From Paenibacillus bovis (GTDB lineage: Bacteria; Bacillota; Bacilli; Paenibacillales; Paenibacillaceae), in NCBI RefSeq assembly GCF_001421015.2, contig NZ_CP013023.1:3093501-3157500 (forward strand): a stretch of DNA of 64,000 bases. The letters run 5' to 3'. The notes beneath the pieces were generated by a model, which worked only from the letters and a program-made list of their open reading frames with translations, had not been told where the DNA came from and did no database searches. A program made the translations under genes and the position numbers. This document shows, piece after piece, positions 37,342-46,903 of this stretch (position 1 is the first letter of the stretch; every line of letters starts with the position of its first letter).

Positions 37342-39732
37342 ATGTATAACTTTCTAGTTAGCTTTGTAATATCATTTATACCATTTGTGCTGTTGGGTGC
37401 ACTTTCTATTGAGATTCTGATGCGGCATCCTGACAGCTCATTGCATCGGCTGACTACGATCCTGATAGGTGCCCTTTCGCTTATATTTTTATCCGATTTT
37501 CTTACGCAATCGCTCGATTTTAAATTTGTGAATCTGATTAATCCGGCTATTACGTATGATCTTACATTTATTGCGATTACGATCCTTACTTATTATTTTG
37601 CGATCCTCAGCCGGATTGAGCTGCCATTCTGGCTGCTTCATCCTTTTGCAGGTGTTCCACTGATAGGTAGTATATTGCTGCATGGATGGCCGGATACATT
37701 TAAGCTGTATATGGCCATGGGCAAGCATTGGCGTATGGAAATGCACAACCAGAATTTTGATATGATGTTTGTTATTATCACATTTTATTCCCTGTCCTTC
37801 CTGCTTATGATTATGTTTATCGGTTACCGCAAGCTGAAAAGCAGCCGTGCCTACGAGCGGGAACAGCAGATGATGCTGACAATTATCCGTGGGAGTGTAG
37901 TGGCATCGATCTGGCTGGTTTTCTTTTTTGCCCTCAGTCAGATCTTCCCCGAGATTCCGATTGTCCCTGTAGATAGTCTGCCAACGTATGCAGCGATTAT
38001 CCTCGCTTATACCCTGCGCCTGGCGATGCACAAGCATAATTTTCTCGCCACGGCAGAGCAGCGGTACAAATTATTATTCACTCTTTCCAGCAGTGGCGTA
38101 GCATTGATGAATTCCCGGGGAATTGTAACCGAATCGAACCCTGCATTTCGTGCGATTACCGGCATATCCGAAAGTGAAGGAGATATCGATATTCTTTCGA
38201 TTTTGCCGAATCCCGATAAGAGTGTATACCTGGAGGTTATCGAAAAGGCTTTTCAGGAACGTGCTTTTCCCCAGCAGATGCAGATGGAGATTATGAGTCG
38301 GTCGGGTCTGCGCTATATGGTAGAAGTGAACAGTGACTTTTTGCAGATTGAAGGTGAACTGCATTCCTATTTGCTGGTACGTGATATTACTGTGCAGCAG
38401 CGTAATGAACAACAGCTACTGGAGCTTGCTTTTACCGATTCACTGACCGGGCTCGCCAATCGCTACCAGTTCAATATGAAGCTCAATGAAGCGGTGGAAC
38501 GGGCACATCATACGGGTACAAGAGTAGTCGTTATGCAGATGGATCTGGACCATTTCAAATGGATTAATGATACGATGGGCCATTCGGCAGGCGATATTCT
38601 GCTCTGCAATGTAGCCGATCTGATCCGTCAGCATACGCCTCCGGGCAGCATTGTAGCACGGACAGGCGGTGATGAATTCGCCCTTCTGGCGGAGCTGAAG
38701 AGCTGGCAGGGAGAAGAGACAGCAGCAGAGATGGCCAATACCATTTTGCATGCTTTTGCCAAGCAGGTCGTACTGGGCGAAAAGTATTATCATGTCTCCT
38801 GCAGTATCGGCGTCTGTCTGGCTTTGCGCGATGGAGAAGATCCGGAGACGCTGCTGCGTAATGCCGATATTGCCATGTATGCGGCCAAACAGCTGGGGCG
38901 CAATCAGTATCATCTGTTTAATGCGCAGCTGAAAAGTGAAGCGGAACGTGATCTGCTGATGCAGCAAGGATTGGAGACGGCTCTGCTGCGTAATGAATTT
39001 TCGCTCGTCTACCAGCCTCAGGTGGATAGCCGTACAGGTATAGTATTTGGTGTAGAAGCACTGCTGCGCTGGCATTCTGCTGAATTGGGATTTGTATCTC
39101 CCCAGGATTTTGTACCGGTTGCCGAGCAGAATGGAACGATTCGTCCTATTGGGGAATGGGTTATGCAGGAAGCGGCCGAGCAGGCAGTACGATGGCTGGA
39201 AGCCGGCTATCCGGAAATGCAGATGTCTGTCAATGTATCGGCAAGTCAGCTAAGCGATCCTTATTTTGCACGTAAAGTAGAGAAGGTGCTAATGCAGACC
39301 GGTTTGCCGGCTCATCTGCTTTGTCTGGAATTTACAGAAAGTGCAGCGATTCGCGAAGAAGAGCAGATTATGCAAATCTGCGAGGAAATCGTCAGTATGG
39401 GTGTGACGCTGGCTGTTGATGATTTTGGTACCGGCTATTCATCGATGAAGACAGTAACCAGTTTTCCATTCCAGTTTATCAAAATTGACCGGTCACTGAT
39501 TTTTGATATCGATGTGAATCCGCGCAATGTTGCAGTTGTGCGTTCCGTGATCGAGCTTGCCGAACAGCTCAAGATGAACGTGCTGGCTGAGGGCGTAGAA
39601 TATCGGCAGCATGTGGAACTGCTGCAACAGCTGGGATGCTATCATATCCAGGGATATTATTATGGTCGGCCGATGAAAGTAAATGATCTGGAAGCCTGGA
39701 TGAGTGCGGACACAGTCAGCAAGTCTTCCTGA
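37342..39732 (+). CDS. Membrane GGDEF-EAL protein with PAS domain
   Basis: A 796-residue cyclic-di-GMP protein. Six or seven N-terminal membrane helices (about residues 1-220) form a sensor like the 7TM module of histidine kinases; then a PAS domain (about 240-350), a GGDEF cyclase domain with intact 'TGGDEFALL' (near 441), and an EAL phosphodiesterase domain with intact 'EALLRW' (near 570), 'NVSASQL', 'DDFGTGYSS' and 'IQGYYYGRP'. Both catalytic signatures are complete, so it could act either way depending on signal. GGGGG lies about 10 bases before ATG 37342. It is single-gene and follows an AT-rich leader; it probably tunes motility or biofilm matrix. Confidence 0.9.
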   Translation: MYNFLVSFVISFIPFVLLGALSIEILMRHPDSSLHRLTTILIGALSLIFLSDFLTQSLDFKFVNLINPAITYDLTFIAITILTYYFAILSRIELPFWLLHPFAGVPLIGSILLHGWPDTFKLYMAMGKHWRMEMHNQNFDMMFVIITFYSLSFLLMIMFIGYRKLKSSRAYEREQQMMLTIIRGSVVASIWLVFFFALSQIFPEIPIVPVDSLPTYAAIILAYTLRLAMHKHNFLATAEQRYKLLFTLSSSGVALMNSRGIVTESNPAFRAITGISESEGDIDILSILPNPDKSVYLEVIEKAFQERAFPQQMQMEIMSRSGLRYMVEVNSDFLQIEGELHSYLLVRDITVQQRNEQQLLELAFTDSLTGLANRYQFNMKLNEAVERAHHTGTRVVVMQMDLDHFKWINDTMGHSAGDILLCNVADLIRQHTPPGSIVARTGGDEFALLAELKSWQGEETAAEMANTILHAFAKQVVLGEKYYHVSCSIGVCLALRDGEDPETLLRNADIAMYAAKQLGRNQYHLFNAQLKSEAERDLLMQQGLETALLRNEFSLVYQPQVDSRTGIVFGVEALLRWHSAELGFVSPQDFVPVAEQNGTIRPIGEWVMQEAAEQAVRWLEAGYPEMQMSVNVSASQLSDPYFARKVEKVLMQTGLPAHLLCLEFTESAAIREEEQIMQICEEIVSMGVTLAVDDFGTGYSSMKTVTSFPFQFIKIDRSLIFDIDVNPRNVAVVRSVIELAEQLKMNVLAEGVEYRQHVELLQQLGCYHIQGYYYGRPMKVNDLEAWMSADTVSKSS

Positions 39733-39747
39733 AGACAGGATTACAGT

Positions 39748-39785
39748 AAAAGCAGCTCTATCCCTCAGGGGAAGAGCTGCTTTTT
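39748..39785 (+). terminator. Intrinsic terminator after GGDEF-EAL gene
   Basis: Arms AAAAGCAGCTCT / AGAGCTGCTTTT with a 14-base loop and T run. Confidence 0.88.
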
Positions 39786-39982
39786 GTATGTTATATGATG
39801 AACGCATCATTATACCCATTTCATAGCTGTAGGGTTACGGAGATGGCTGAATGCAGTCACAAAGTTGGGATTGCTGTTTGATTTGATTATAATAAAAGGG
39901 AAGTGAATGCGTTTTCGCTGGGGACAGCTATTTCTGTCCGGATCTTCGGCTGCAGTATCACATCAATAAAGGGGGATATATG

Positions 39983-40972
39983 ATGGATTATGGGTACATG
40001 GGTCGCAGCGGTCTGCAAGTATCGCGGCTGTGTCTTGGTACAATGACGTATGGAGATTGGGATATGGATGAACAGAGTTCGCTCTCTCTGCTGGACCGGA
40101 TTCTGGATTCGGGTATTAATTTTCTGGATACAGCAGATACATATGGCAAAGGAACAAGCGAAGAAATTATCGGCAAGTCGCTCAAAGGAAGACGTGACAA
40201 ATTTATTGTTGCTACCAAATTCAAGGTACGCACTGCTGAAGGTCCGAATGGAGAAGGTGCGAGCCGCTACCGGATTATGCGGCAGGTGGAAGCCAGTCTC
40301 AAACGGCTTGGCACCGACTATATCGATCTGTACCAGATCCATCGGCCTGACCCGTATACGCCGATCGATGAGACGCTGCGAGCGCTGGATACACTGGTAT
40401 CCCAAGGGAAAGTACGTTATATCGGCTGTTCCAACTTTGAAGCATGGCGCATGGTTGAATCACTGTGGACAAGCGAGAAGATGAATCTGGAGCGTTTTGT
40501 AACCAATCAACTCTCCTATAGTTTGTTTAATCGCTACAGCGAACAGGAGATTATCCCGGCTGCCAAGCGGCACGGATTATCTATTCTGGCTTACTCCCCG
40601 CTTGCTGGCGGCTGGCTATCCGGCAAATATCGCAGGAATAAGCCGCTTCCCGCAGGTTCAAGAGGAGAGCAGATGGATCTCGCTACCCCGCATAATCAGC
40701 ATAAGCTGGATATAGTAGAACAGTTGGCAGGATTGGCAGAAACCAAGGGAGTCACGCTCAGTCAGTTTTCGCTGGCCTGGCTGCTGCAGCGTCCGGAAGT
40801 AATTCCGATTGTAGGTATTCGCAATGAGCAGCAGCTGGCAGATAATCTGGGAGCACTGAATATCAGATTGTCCGACGAAGAGATTCAGCAGATTGACCGA
40901 TTGATCCCGAGTCCGTATCAGGATTTCTCGGGGGATGGTAGCTTCACCATTTCCAGAATTGCGATGAAATAA
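39983..40972 (+). CDS. Aldo/keto reductase
   Basis: A 329-residue NADPH-dependent reductase of the AKR fold. The catalytic tetrad is visible: Asp and Tyr in 'DTADTYGKG', Lys in 'VATKFKV', His in 'YQIHRPD'; the late 'GIRNEQQLADNLGAL' binds the cofactor phosphate. It reduces aldehydes or ketones; specificity unclear. GGGGGA sits six bases before ATG 39983 and three before ATG 39980, so I choose 39983. Followed by a hairpin and the LysR gene. Confidence 0.88.
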   Translation: MDYGYMGRSGLQVSRLCLGTMTYGDWDMDEQSSLSLLDRILDSGINFLDTADTYGKGTSEEIIGKSLKGRRDKFIVATKFKVRTAEGPNGEGASRYRIMRQVEASLKRLGTDYIDLYQIHRPDPYTPIDETLRALDTLVSQGKVRYIGCSNFEAWRMVESLWTSEKMNLERFVTNQLSYSLFNRYSEQEIIPAAKRHGLSILAYSPLAGGWLSGKYRRNKPLPAGSRGEQMDLATPHNQHKLDIVEQLAGLAETKGVTLSQFSLAWLLQRPEVIPIVGIRNEQQLADNLGALNIRLSDEEIQQIDRLIPSPYQDFSGDGSFTISRIAMK

Positions 40973-40984
40973 GGCAGTCATCAG

Positions 40985-41021
40985 GCATCACTAACCGGTA
41001 TATGCTATCGGTTGGTGATGC
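40985..41021 (+). terminator. Hairpin between aldo/keto reductase and LysR genes
   Basis: Perfect 13-base arms GCATCACTAACCG / CGGTTGGTGATGC (with G-T pairs) and an 11-base loop. The T tract is short (TATTTG), so termination strength is uncertain. Confidence 0.6.
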
Positions 41022-41142
41022 TATTTGTATGATATGCAGACGATGGATGTCATCTCTGTTATAGGAAATAACTATTCCAGCGGGAAGCACTTGGATTCGG
41101 CGGATCATCTGTGCTACGATAATTTCGATTAGTCAAAAAATT

Positions 41143-41161
41143 CTGCCTATCGCTATGGCAG
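41143..41161. promoter_or_regulatory. Dyad ahead of the LysR gene
   Basis: CTGCC (41143-41147) and GGCAG (41157-41161) with a 9-base centre, 49 bases upstream of the lysR start. A LysR autoregulatory box is possible but weak. Confidence 0.25.
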
Positions 41162-41209
41162 AGAATGAACGTGATATCTACAGACGGATTGTCCAAAGGG
41201 GGAAAGGCA

Positions 41210-42142
41210 TTGACACTACAGCAGCTGCGGTATGCCATTGAAATTGCGAACTGCGGTTCCATGAACGAGGCGGCAAAGCGGCTTTTTATTTCGCAGCCAA
41301 GCCTTTCAAATGCCATCAAGGAACTGGAAAGCGAACTGGGAATATCCATCTTCGATCGTACCAATCGGGGGATTAGTATTTCTGTCGAAGGAATGGAATT
41401 TCTCGGATATGCCCGTCAGATTATCGAGCAGGCTGAACTGATCGAGAACCGATACCATGGAAGCAAGCGCAATCTGATTCATTTCTCCGTTTCTACGCAG
41501 CATTATGCTTTTGTATCGGATGCTTTTGTGAAGCTGATGGAGCAAACCGATATCAATGAATATAATCTGCATCTGCGGGAGACGCAGACCTACAATATTA
41601 TCGAAGACGTGAAAACGTTGCGCAGTGATATCGGCATTCTGTATATTAATGAACGCAACTTCAAAGTAATGAACAAGCTGTTCAGCGATGGGAACCTGAT
41701 GTTTACGCCGCTGTTCAATACCAGTCCGCATATTTTTATCCGGGCGGGTCATCCGCTGGCTCAAAAGGAAATGGTTACGACACAGGAGCTCAGTGCGTAT
41801 CCGTATATTACGTTTGATCAGGGAGCAAACAATTCGCTGCACTTCTCGGAAGAAATGATCACATTCTCTTCGGTTGCCAAAAGTATCAAAGTGCATGACC
41901 GGGCGACACTCGCCAATCTGTTGTCCGGTACCGATGGCTATACAGTCGGAACAGGAATCCTGGTATCCCAGTTCAATTATGAGCAGCTGGTAGCTGTTCC
42001 GCTGCAGACGAATGAGGATTTTACAGTAGGATGGATTGCCCACAAAGACCGCAAGCCAAGCGAGGTCGCCTCCCAATATATCGATATACTGAATGATCTG
42101 GTGTCCAACAGCTATCTGAATATGAATCAATTTCTATTATAA
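41210..42142 (+). CDS. LysR-family transcription regulator
   Basis: A 310-residue LysR protein: N-terminal winged helix-turn-helix ('LQQLRYAIEIANCGSMNEAAKRLFISQPSLSNAIKELESELGI'), linker helix, and a C-terminal effector domain. The start is TTG 41210, since AAAGGGGG lies 6 bases before it and the product then begins at the helix-turn-helix as in other LysR proteins; an ATG at 41165 would add 15 unrelated residues. It is followed 15 bases later by a MetE-like methyltransferase gene, so it likely responds to methionine or homocysteine status (MetR-like role, inferred). Confidence 0.87.
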   Translation: MTLQQLRYAIEIANCGSMNEAAKRLFISQPSLSNAIKELESELGISIFDRTNRGISISVEGMEFLGYARQIIEQAELIENRYHGSKRNLIHFSVSTQHYAFVSDAFVKLMEQTDINEYNLHLRETQTYNIIEDVKTLRSDIGILYINERNFKVMNKLFSDGNLMFTPLFNTSPHIFIRAGHPLAQKEMVTTQELSAYPYITFDQGANNSLHFSEEMITFSSVAKSIKVHDRATLANLLSGTDGYTVGTGILVSQFNYEQLVAVPLQTNEDFTVGWIAHKDRKPSEVASQYIDILNDLVSNSYLNMNQFLL

Positions 42143-42157
42143 GTACAGGAGGAGCCT

Positions 42158-43288
42158 ATGCAGAGTCCATTAACAGGAACCAAACGAAACACACCTCCTT
42201 TTCGCTGTGATATTGTAGGCAGCTATCTGCGTCCGGAATCGATTCGGGATGCGCGGTTCCAATATGAGAGCGGCGAAATAAGTGCTGACCAGCTGCGGAC
42301 CATAGAGGATGAAGAAATAACCAGGCTGGTGCAACAGCAGAAAAATATGGGATTGCAGACGATAAGCGATGGTGAATTCCGCCGCACATGGTGGCATCTG
42401 GACTTTTTCCTCGGTATTCAGGGTACCCAGAAGATTGGCTTGCCTACCGCGGGTATTGATAACCGCAATCGTGCCGAAAGCTTCCGTATTGTCGATAAAA
42501 TCTCTTTTGGCGATCATCCGATGGTGGAGCATTTCCGCTATCTGCAGCAGCTTGCCGGTGATCGCACAGCCAAAATGACGATTCCTTCGCCGGCATTGTT
42601 TCATTTTGTAGAAAATTATAACGGCAACGAAGTATACAGCGATCAGGAAGAGCTGTACCGGGATATTATTCATGTGTACCAGACAGCGATCAAGGCATTC
42701 TATGATGCGGGCTGTCGTTATTTGCAGCTGGATGATACGACATGGGGAACACTATGCAGCAGTAGGCACCGGATGCTGCTTCGCAATCGGGGACAGGACC
42801 CCGATCAGCTGGCCAGCGATTATGTACGGTTGATTAACGAGAGTATTGAGCACTGTCCGGAGGATATGACGATTGCTCTGCATGTATGCCGCGGCAATTT
42901 CCGTTCGACCTGGTTCGCGGCAGGCGGTTATGAGCCTGTAGCAGAAGAGTTGTTTGGCAAAACACAGGTAGATGCTTTTTTCCTCGAATATGATAATGAA
43001 CGCGCCGGAGATTTTCAGCCGCTGCGTTATATCAAAAATCAATTTGTTGTCCTGGGACTCGTTACGACCAAGCATGGAGGACTGGAAAGTAAAGAAGTGC
43101 TCAAGCAGCGTATTGCCGAAGCTTCCCAATATGTGCCGCTGGATCAGCTCTGTCTGAGTACCCAGTGCGGTTTTGCTTCGACCGAGGAAGGCAATATGCT
43201 GACAGAGGAAGAACAGTGGAACAAAATCCGTCTCGTGATCGATACAGCCAATGAAGTATGGACCCAGACTCCGGCCGCTTTGTTATAG
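42158..43288 (+). CDS. MetE C-terminal-like methyltransferase (YxjG/YxjH type)
   Basis: A 376-residue protein corresponding to the C-terminal catalytic half of cobalamin-independent methionine synthase. Zinc ligands are seen in 'LHVCRGN' (His, Cys) and 'STQCGF' (Cys), with the glutamate in 'EYDNE'. B. subtilis YxjG/YxjH, of the same family, make methionine from homocysteine using S-adenosylmethionine or S-methylmethionine-type donors and are S-box regulated. Here no S-box is seen; a LysR gene precedes it by 15 bases. AGGAGG before the ATG. Confidence 0.88.
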   Translation: MQSPLTGTKRNTPPFRCDIVGSYLRPESIRDARFQYESGEISADQLRTIEDEEITRLVQQQKNMGLQTISDGEFRRTWWHLDFFLGIQGTQKIGLPTAGIDNRNRAESFRIVDKISFGDHPMVEHFRYLQQLAGDRTAKMTIPSPALFHFVENYNGNEVYSDQEELYRDIIHVYQTAIKAFYDAGCRYLQLDDTTWGTLCSSRHRMLLRNRGQDPDQLASDYVRLINESIEHCPEDMTIALHVCRGNFRSTWFAAGGYEPVAEELFGKTQVDAFFLEYDNERAGDFQPLRYIKNQFVVLGLVTTKHGGLESKEVLKQRIAEASQYVPLDQLCLSTQCGFASTEEGNMLTEEEQWNKIRLVIDTANEVWTQTPAALL

Positions 43289-43433
43289 GCCAAAGCTATA
43301 GCAGTACACTTACACATTTAGACAAACTGTGTATCAATCGCAACGACCTTTCCAATCTACAAAATAAGCATACGTATAACACAGGTTATCCAATAGGGAA
43401 TTATCCATTCATCCCTCAATTCAGATAAATGCC

Positions 43434-43472
43434 AAAAAGACAGCCCTTGTATAAGGGGCTGCCTTTTTGTTT
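43434..43472. terminator. Bidirectional terminator between the methyltransferase and esterase genes
   Basis: Arms AAAAAGACAGCCC / GGGCTGCCTTTTT (one mismatch) between convergent genes. Confidence 0.82.
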
Positions 43473-43553
43473 TGCGAGCGGTATCCGATTCACCGACCGC
43501 ATTCGCAATAGACATCGTTTGATTTTTACAACATACAACATGCAACACAGGAA

Positions 43554-44507
43554 TTACAGACCTTCGCGCAGGAAAGCGTTAGCCAGCTTCATGGCACCTT
43601 TTTTGGCTTGTGTATCTGCCAGTACATTCAGCATTACAAAGTCATGGATGATTCCCTGGAAACGAGCAGCTGTTACCGGTACACCTGCTTCGCGCAGCTT
43701 GTTGGCATACGCTTCACCTTCGTCGCGCAGTACATCGGCTTCACCGGTAATAACCAGAGCTTCCGGCAGACCTTTCAGCTGCTCTGTAGTAGCGCGGAGC
43801 GGAGAAGCTGTGATCTGTGCACGTTCAGCCGGATAGGTAGTGTACTGATCCCAGAACCACTGCATGCCTTCACGAGCAAGAAAATACCCTTCAGCAAACT
43901 GATGATAAGATTCTGTATCGAAATTGGCATCAGTCACCGGATAGAACAGCAGCTGCTTCTGGATCGCTGGACCGCTGCGCTCTTTGGACATCAGTGTAAT
44001 AGCTGCAGTCATATTACCGCCTACGCTGTCGCCACCTACGTACAGTTTGGAAGTATCAAAGCCCTGTGCGCTGCCCTGTTCGGCTATCCACTGCAATACT
44101 GCATAGATTTCTTCGATAGCTGTTGGATATTTGGCCTCCGGAGACAGGCTGTACTCAGGGAATACTACGGCCACTTCGGCACCTACTGCCAGTTCACGAA
44201 TCAAGCGATCATGAGTATGCGAATTACCGAATACCCATCCTGCACCATGAATATAAAGTAATACAGGCAGCTCGGCACGAGCACCTGGAGGACGCACGAT
44301 TCGGATAGCGACTTCGCCACCTGGACCGCCTGGAATTTTCAGATCTTCGATATCTACTTCTGGTTTGGCGATATCTCCGGATTGAACTTCATTAACCGTT
44401 TCGCGTCCTTTTTCCGGTCCCAGATCGAACAGGAAAGGGGGTTTGGAATTATCGTCGGCAAATTTCTGTGCTGCAGGTTCCAGGTATACTTTTTTCTCGT
44501 TAGTCAT
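43554..44507 (-). CDS. Alpha/beta hydrolase, hormone-sensitive-lipase family esterase
   Basis: A 317-residue cytosolic esterase of HSL family IV. Oxyanion loop 'HGAGW' (87-91; family usually HGGG), nucleophile Ser161 in 'GDSVGGN', acid Asp258 in 'TGEADVLRDEGEAYA' and base His288 in 'GIIHDF'. It likely hydrolyses short acyl esters. GAGGAGG lies 9 bases before ATG 44507; upstream in-frame starts have no site. The 374 bases upstream hold no other gene. Confidence 0.88.
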   Translation of the reverse strand: MTNEKKVYLEPAAQKFADDNSKPPFLFDLGPEKGRETVNEVQSGDIAKPEVDIEDLKIPGGPGGEVAIRIVRPPGARAELPVLLYIHGAGWVFGNSHTHDRLIRELAVGAEVAVVFPEYSLSPEAKYPTAIEEIYAVLQWIAEQGSAQGFDTSKLYVGGDSVGGNMTAAITLMSKERSGPAIQKQLLFYPVTDANFDTESYHQFAEGYFLAREGMQWFWDQYTTYPAERAQITASPLRATTEQLKGLPEALVITGEADVLRDEGEAYANKLREAGVPVTAARFQGIIHDFVMLNVLADTQAKKGAMKLANAFLREGL

Positions 44508-44881
44508 GTAAAAGGCCTCCTCGGAATAAAGTTGCTGATAGATATACGATTGAATTGCCTGGTGCATGTCTCGTTGTCAAAACATCCGATCTGGATCACT
44601 GCAACAGTTTAAGTTGGCAGGATACAGCAAATCAGCTGCTTTGCTATTGCTGTACAATTAATTCAACAAAATTTAATTGTGCAATTGATTCTATAGTGAA
44701 CGTAAACGTAAACGCAGCAGCTGAAACAAAAACGCCCTTTCCATTTAATAGATAATACATATCTAATTAATGGATAAATGAATATCCAAACTATTCTATT
44801 TGAAGATAGGTAGTTGATCCAGACTCCTGTATAATGGAGAAAATATGATGAACGAGATGTACAGGAAAGGAAAATCAGTCA
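44508..44881. other. Intergenic region, divergent promoters expected
   Basis: Between the divergent esterase and recombinase genes. Sequence is AT-rich with a GTAAACGTAAACG short repeat at about 44702; no gene, terminator or riboswitch seen. Confidence 0.45.
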
Positions 44882-45880
44882 ATGAATAAACGAAGAAATA
44901 CCTTGCCCGATGATCGGAATGAATATGAAGAATCATGGGATGAAGATACAGCTGGTCTCTATGCCGAAGAGCTGGAGGCTTTTCTTGATTGGATGAAAGA
45001 TGCCGGATACACCGGTTATACCCGCAAAGCATATCTCGGAGATGTGCATGAGTTTCTCGAATCCCATTCGGTACGTGGCAAGCCTCTGGACGAGATCAAA
45101 AAGCGGCATGTATTGTCTTACCTGAGTGGAGCGCGTTCCCGGGGAGTCAGCGACTCGACGCGTAATCGCAAACATGCAGCAGTAAGCTGCTTTTTCAAAG
45201 CCCTTATGGAACTAGAGATGGCAGACGCCAATCCTGCTGCCGGTATCAAAAAGGCCAAAACCGAACAGAACAAGGAACCTGTCTATCTGGACGAATCCCG
45301 GCTGACCGCCTTTTTGCAGTCGGTCGAAGGCAAATACCGCACCCGAAATCTGACAGTCTTTCTGCTGATGGCGTATATGGGACTACGTGTTGGCGAAGTG
45401 CATCTGCTGAATGTGCAGGATTATAATGAAGAACGCGGTACATTGCAGGTGTTTGGTAAAGGAAGAAAATGGCGTACACTGCCCGTTCCGTCTGCGGTAG
45501 CTGAATTTCTGAGTTTGGCGATTCGAGAAAGGCTAACTCCATGGCGGGATGGAGAAAATGCGCTGTTTATCTCGCAAAAAGGAACCCGGCTGTCGATCCG
45601 GAATATCCAGCAGATCGCTGCGGACACCTTTGACAAATTTCAGGAAGATGTAGAGCCGGGACAGCGACTGCCCTATTCGAGCCATAAGCTTAGGCACTCC
45701 TTTGCGACTATGCTGCTGAGACAGGGAACCGATCTGCGCACGGTTCAGGAGCTGCTCGGTCACTCTTCGATCCAGACGACCATTATTTATACTCACGTCA
45801 GCAGTCGGGAAAAGCAGGAAGCTATCTCAAGGCTGGATATCCAGCTGCCTCTTCCGCATGATCAGGAGGAGACGGATTAA
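44882..45880 (+). CDS. Tyrosine recombinase (XerC/D-like)
   Basis: A 332-residue site-specific recombinase. N-terminal SAM-like DNA-binding domain (about 25-120) and a C-terminal catalytic domain with the complete set: Arg169 ('MGLRVGE'), Lys193 ('GKGRKWR'), His268 and Arg271 ('SHKLRHSF'), His294 ('LLGHSS') and nucleophile Tyr303 ('IIYTHVS'). It is longer than XerC/XerD by about 30 acidic N-terminal residues. It has no visible attachment site pair and no phage genes nearby, so it may act as an accessory Xer-like enzyme. AAAGGAAAA precedes the ATG. The next gene overlaps its stop. Confidence 0.9.
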   Translation: MNKRRNTLPDDRNEYEESWDEDTAGLYAEELEAFLDWMKDAGYTGYTRKAYLGDVHEFLESHSVRGKPLDEIKKRHVLSYLSGARSRGVSDSTRNRKHAAVSCFFKALMELEMADANPAAGIKKAKTEQNKEPVYLDESRLTAFLQSVEGKYRTRNLTVFLLMAYMGLRVGEVHLLNVQDYNEERGTLQVFGKGRKWRTLPVPSAVAEFLSLAIRERLTPWRDGENALFISQKGTRLSIRNIQQIAADTFDKFQEDVEPGQRLPYSSHKLRHSFATMLLRQGTDLRTVQELLGHSSIQTTIIYTHVSSREKQEAISRLDIQLPLPHDQEETD

Positions 45881-46728
45881 TGCTGGCACTGGATAGTCCT
45901 GTCTGGGCTCAATTATCAACCGCCTATGGATCGGCAGAAGAGGTACCGCAGCAGCTGGCTTTACTCGCGCAACAATATAATCAGCAGCAAGCCGAGGAAT
46001 TATATGAAGAGCTGCTGCATCAGGATACCCTTTATACCGCTACATTGGCAGCTGTTCCTCATTTGTTGTCTATTGCAGCTCGTTTCGAGGACACTTCTGC
46101 GATGATGAGCATTTATATAGATTGTGGAATGATCGCTGCCGAATATGAAATAGATCAGAATCCACGGATAGACAGTCATCTTGATCCGTCGTTATACCAT
46201 GATATTGAACAGGCTTACTGCCAGGCTGTGCAGAATATGAATTTATTGCATGACCGGATACTGCCAATACTGAGTGGACCTACTATAGATCCGCTGGAGA
46301 AACAATACGTACTGGCTGCTTGGATGGCCTATCATGGTTATCAGAATGTCGCTAGATTGCTGTTTCATTATCCGGAAGGGGAAGAATATCCAGCGATCTG
46401 TCCGCATTGCAGTAAAGAGTGGTATATCTGGCCTCCAGATGAACATAATCAGCAGACTTCCTGGATCGTATATCCGGATGACCCTGTTACATCAGACAAT
46501 AAATATGGAAGAATGATTCAGCCTAACAGGGATAGCAACACAGCTGATCCAGAATGTACTGATCTGGAACGTATTGATCCGGAACTGGCAGAACTGTCTG
46601 TTCGAGCCGGCGAATTCGGATTAATGGATCTTCAGCAGCGCATTCCCTATCTTGCAGGAGAGGTAATCTGCCCTCATTGTCAGGAAAAAGGAAATGTATG
46701 GAAAGGTATATTGGAACATTGCATATAA
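45880..46728 (+). CDS. Hypothetical protein with HEAT-like N-terminus and two CPHC knuckles
   Basis: A 282-residue cytosolic protein. The N-terminal part ('SPVWAQLSTAYGSAEEVPQQLALLAQ' and 'HQDTLYTATLAAVPHLLSIA') resembles HEAT-repeat proteins seen mainly in actinobacteria, based on recall, so this is tentative. Two CxxC pairs, Cys174/Cys177 and Cys264/Cys267, both CPHC, lie about 90 residues apart and could bind one zinc. Its start codon ATG at 45880 overlaps the stop of the recombinase (TAATG), so the two are coupled. The function is unknown; a partner or regulator of the recombinase is only a guess. Confidence 0.65.
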   Translation: MLALDSPVWAQLSTAYGSAEEVPQQLALLAQQYNQQQAEELYEELLHQDTLYTATLAAVPHLLSIAARFEDTSAMMSIYIDCGMIAAEYEIDQNPRIDSHLDPSLYHDIEQAYCQAVQNMNLLHDRILPILSGPTIDPLEKQYVLAAWMAYHGYQNVARLLFHYPEGEEYPAICPHCSKEWYIWPPDEHNQQTSWIVYPDDPVTSDNKYGRMIQPNRDSNTADPECTDLERIDPELAELSVRAGEFGLMDLQQRIPYLAGEVICPHCQEKGNVWKGILEHCI

Positions 46729-46803
46729 ACCTACATCGGTTTAGTTAAATAATTAGGTTCGATGGAAGCTATTATGTCACTTTCTCAAAAAAAGTTTCAA
46801 TCG

Positions 46804-46817
46804 TTCAACGCGTTGAA
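46804..46817. promoter_or_regulatory. Perfect palindrome upstream of the amino acid permease
   Basis: TTCAACGCGTTGAA, self-complementary over 14 bases. No known operator was recognised. Confidence 0.35.
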
Positions 46818-46903
46818 GTGTAGTATTGTGTAGTTTTCTGTAGGTGTCATTTAACATTAGTGAATAAATGTGAATATACCTTACAGAAGAAAGGAATTCG
46901 TCT

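Noticed and set aside
40960..42160. SAM (S-box) riboswitch before the LysR-MetE-like genes
   Set aside because: No CTTATC...GATGAAACC-like core was found in the leader.
45000..46900. Recombinase locus as a mobile element or phage integrase
   Set aside because: No attachment direct repeats, no phage or cargo genes and normal composition; context looks chromosomal.
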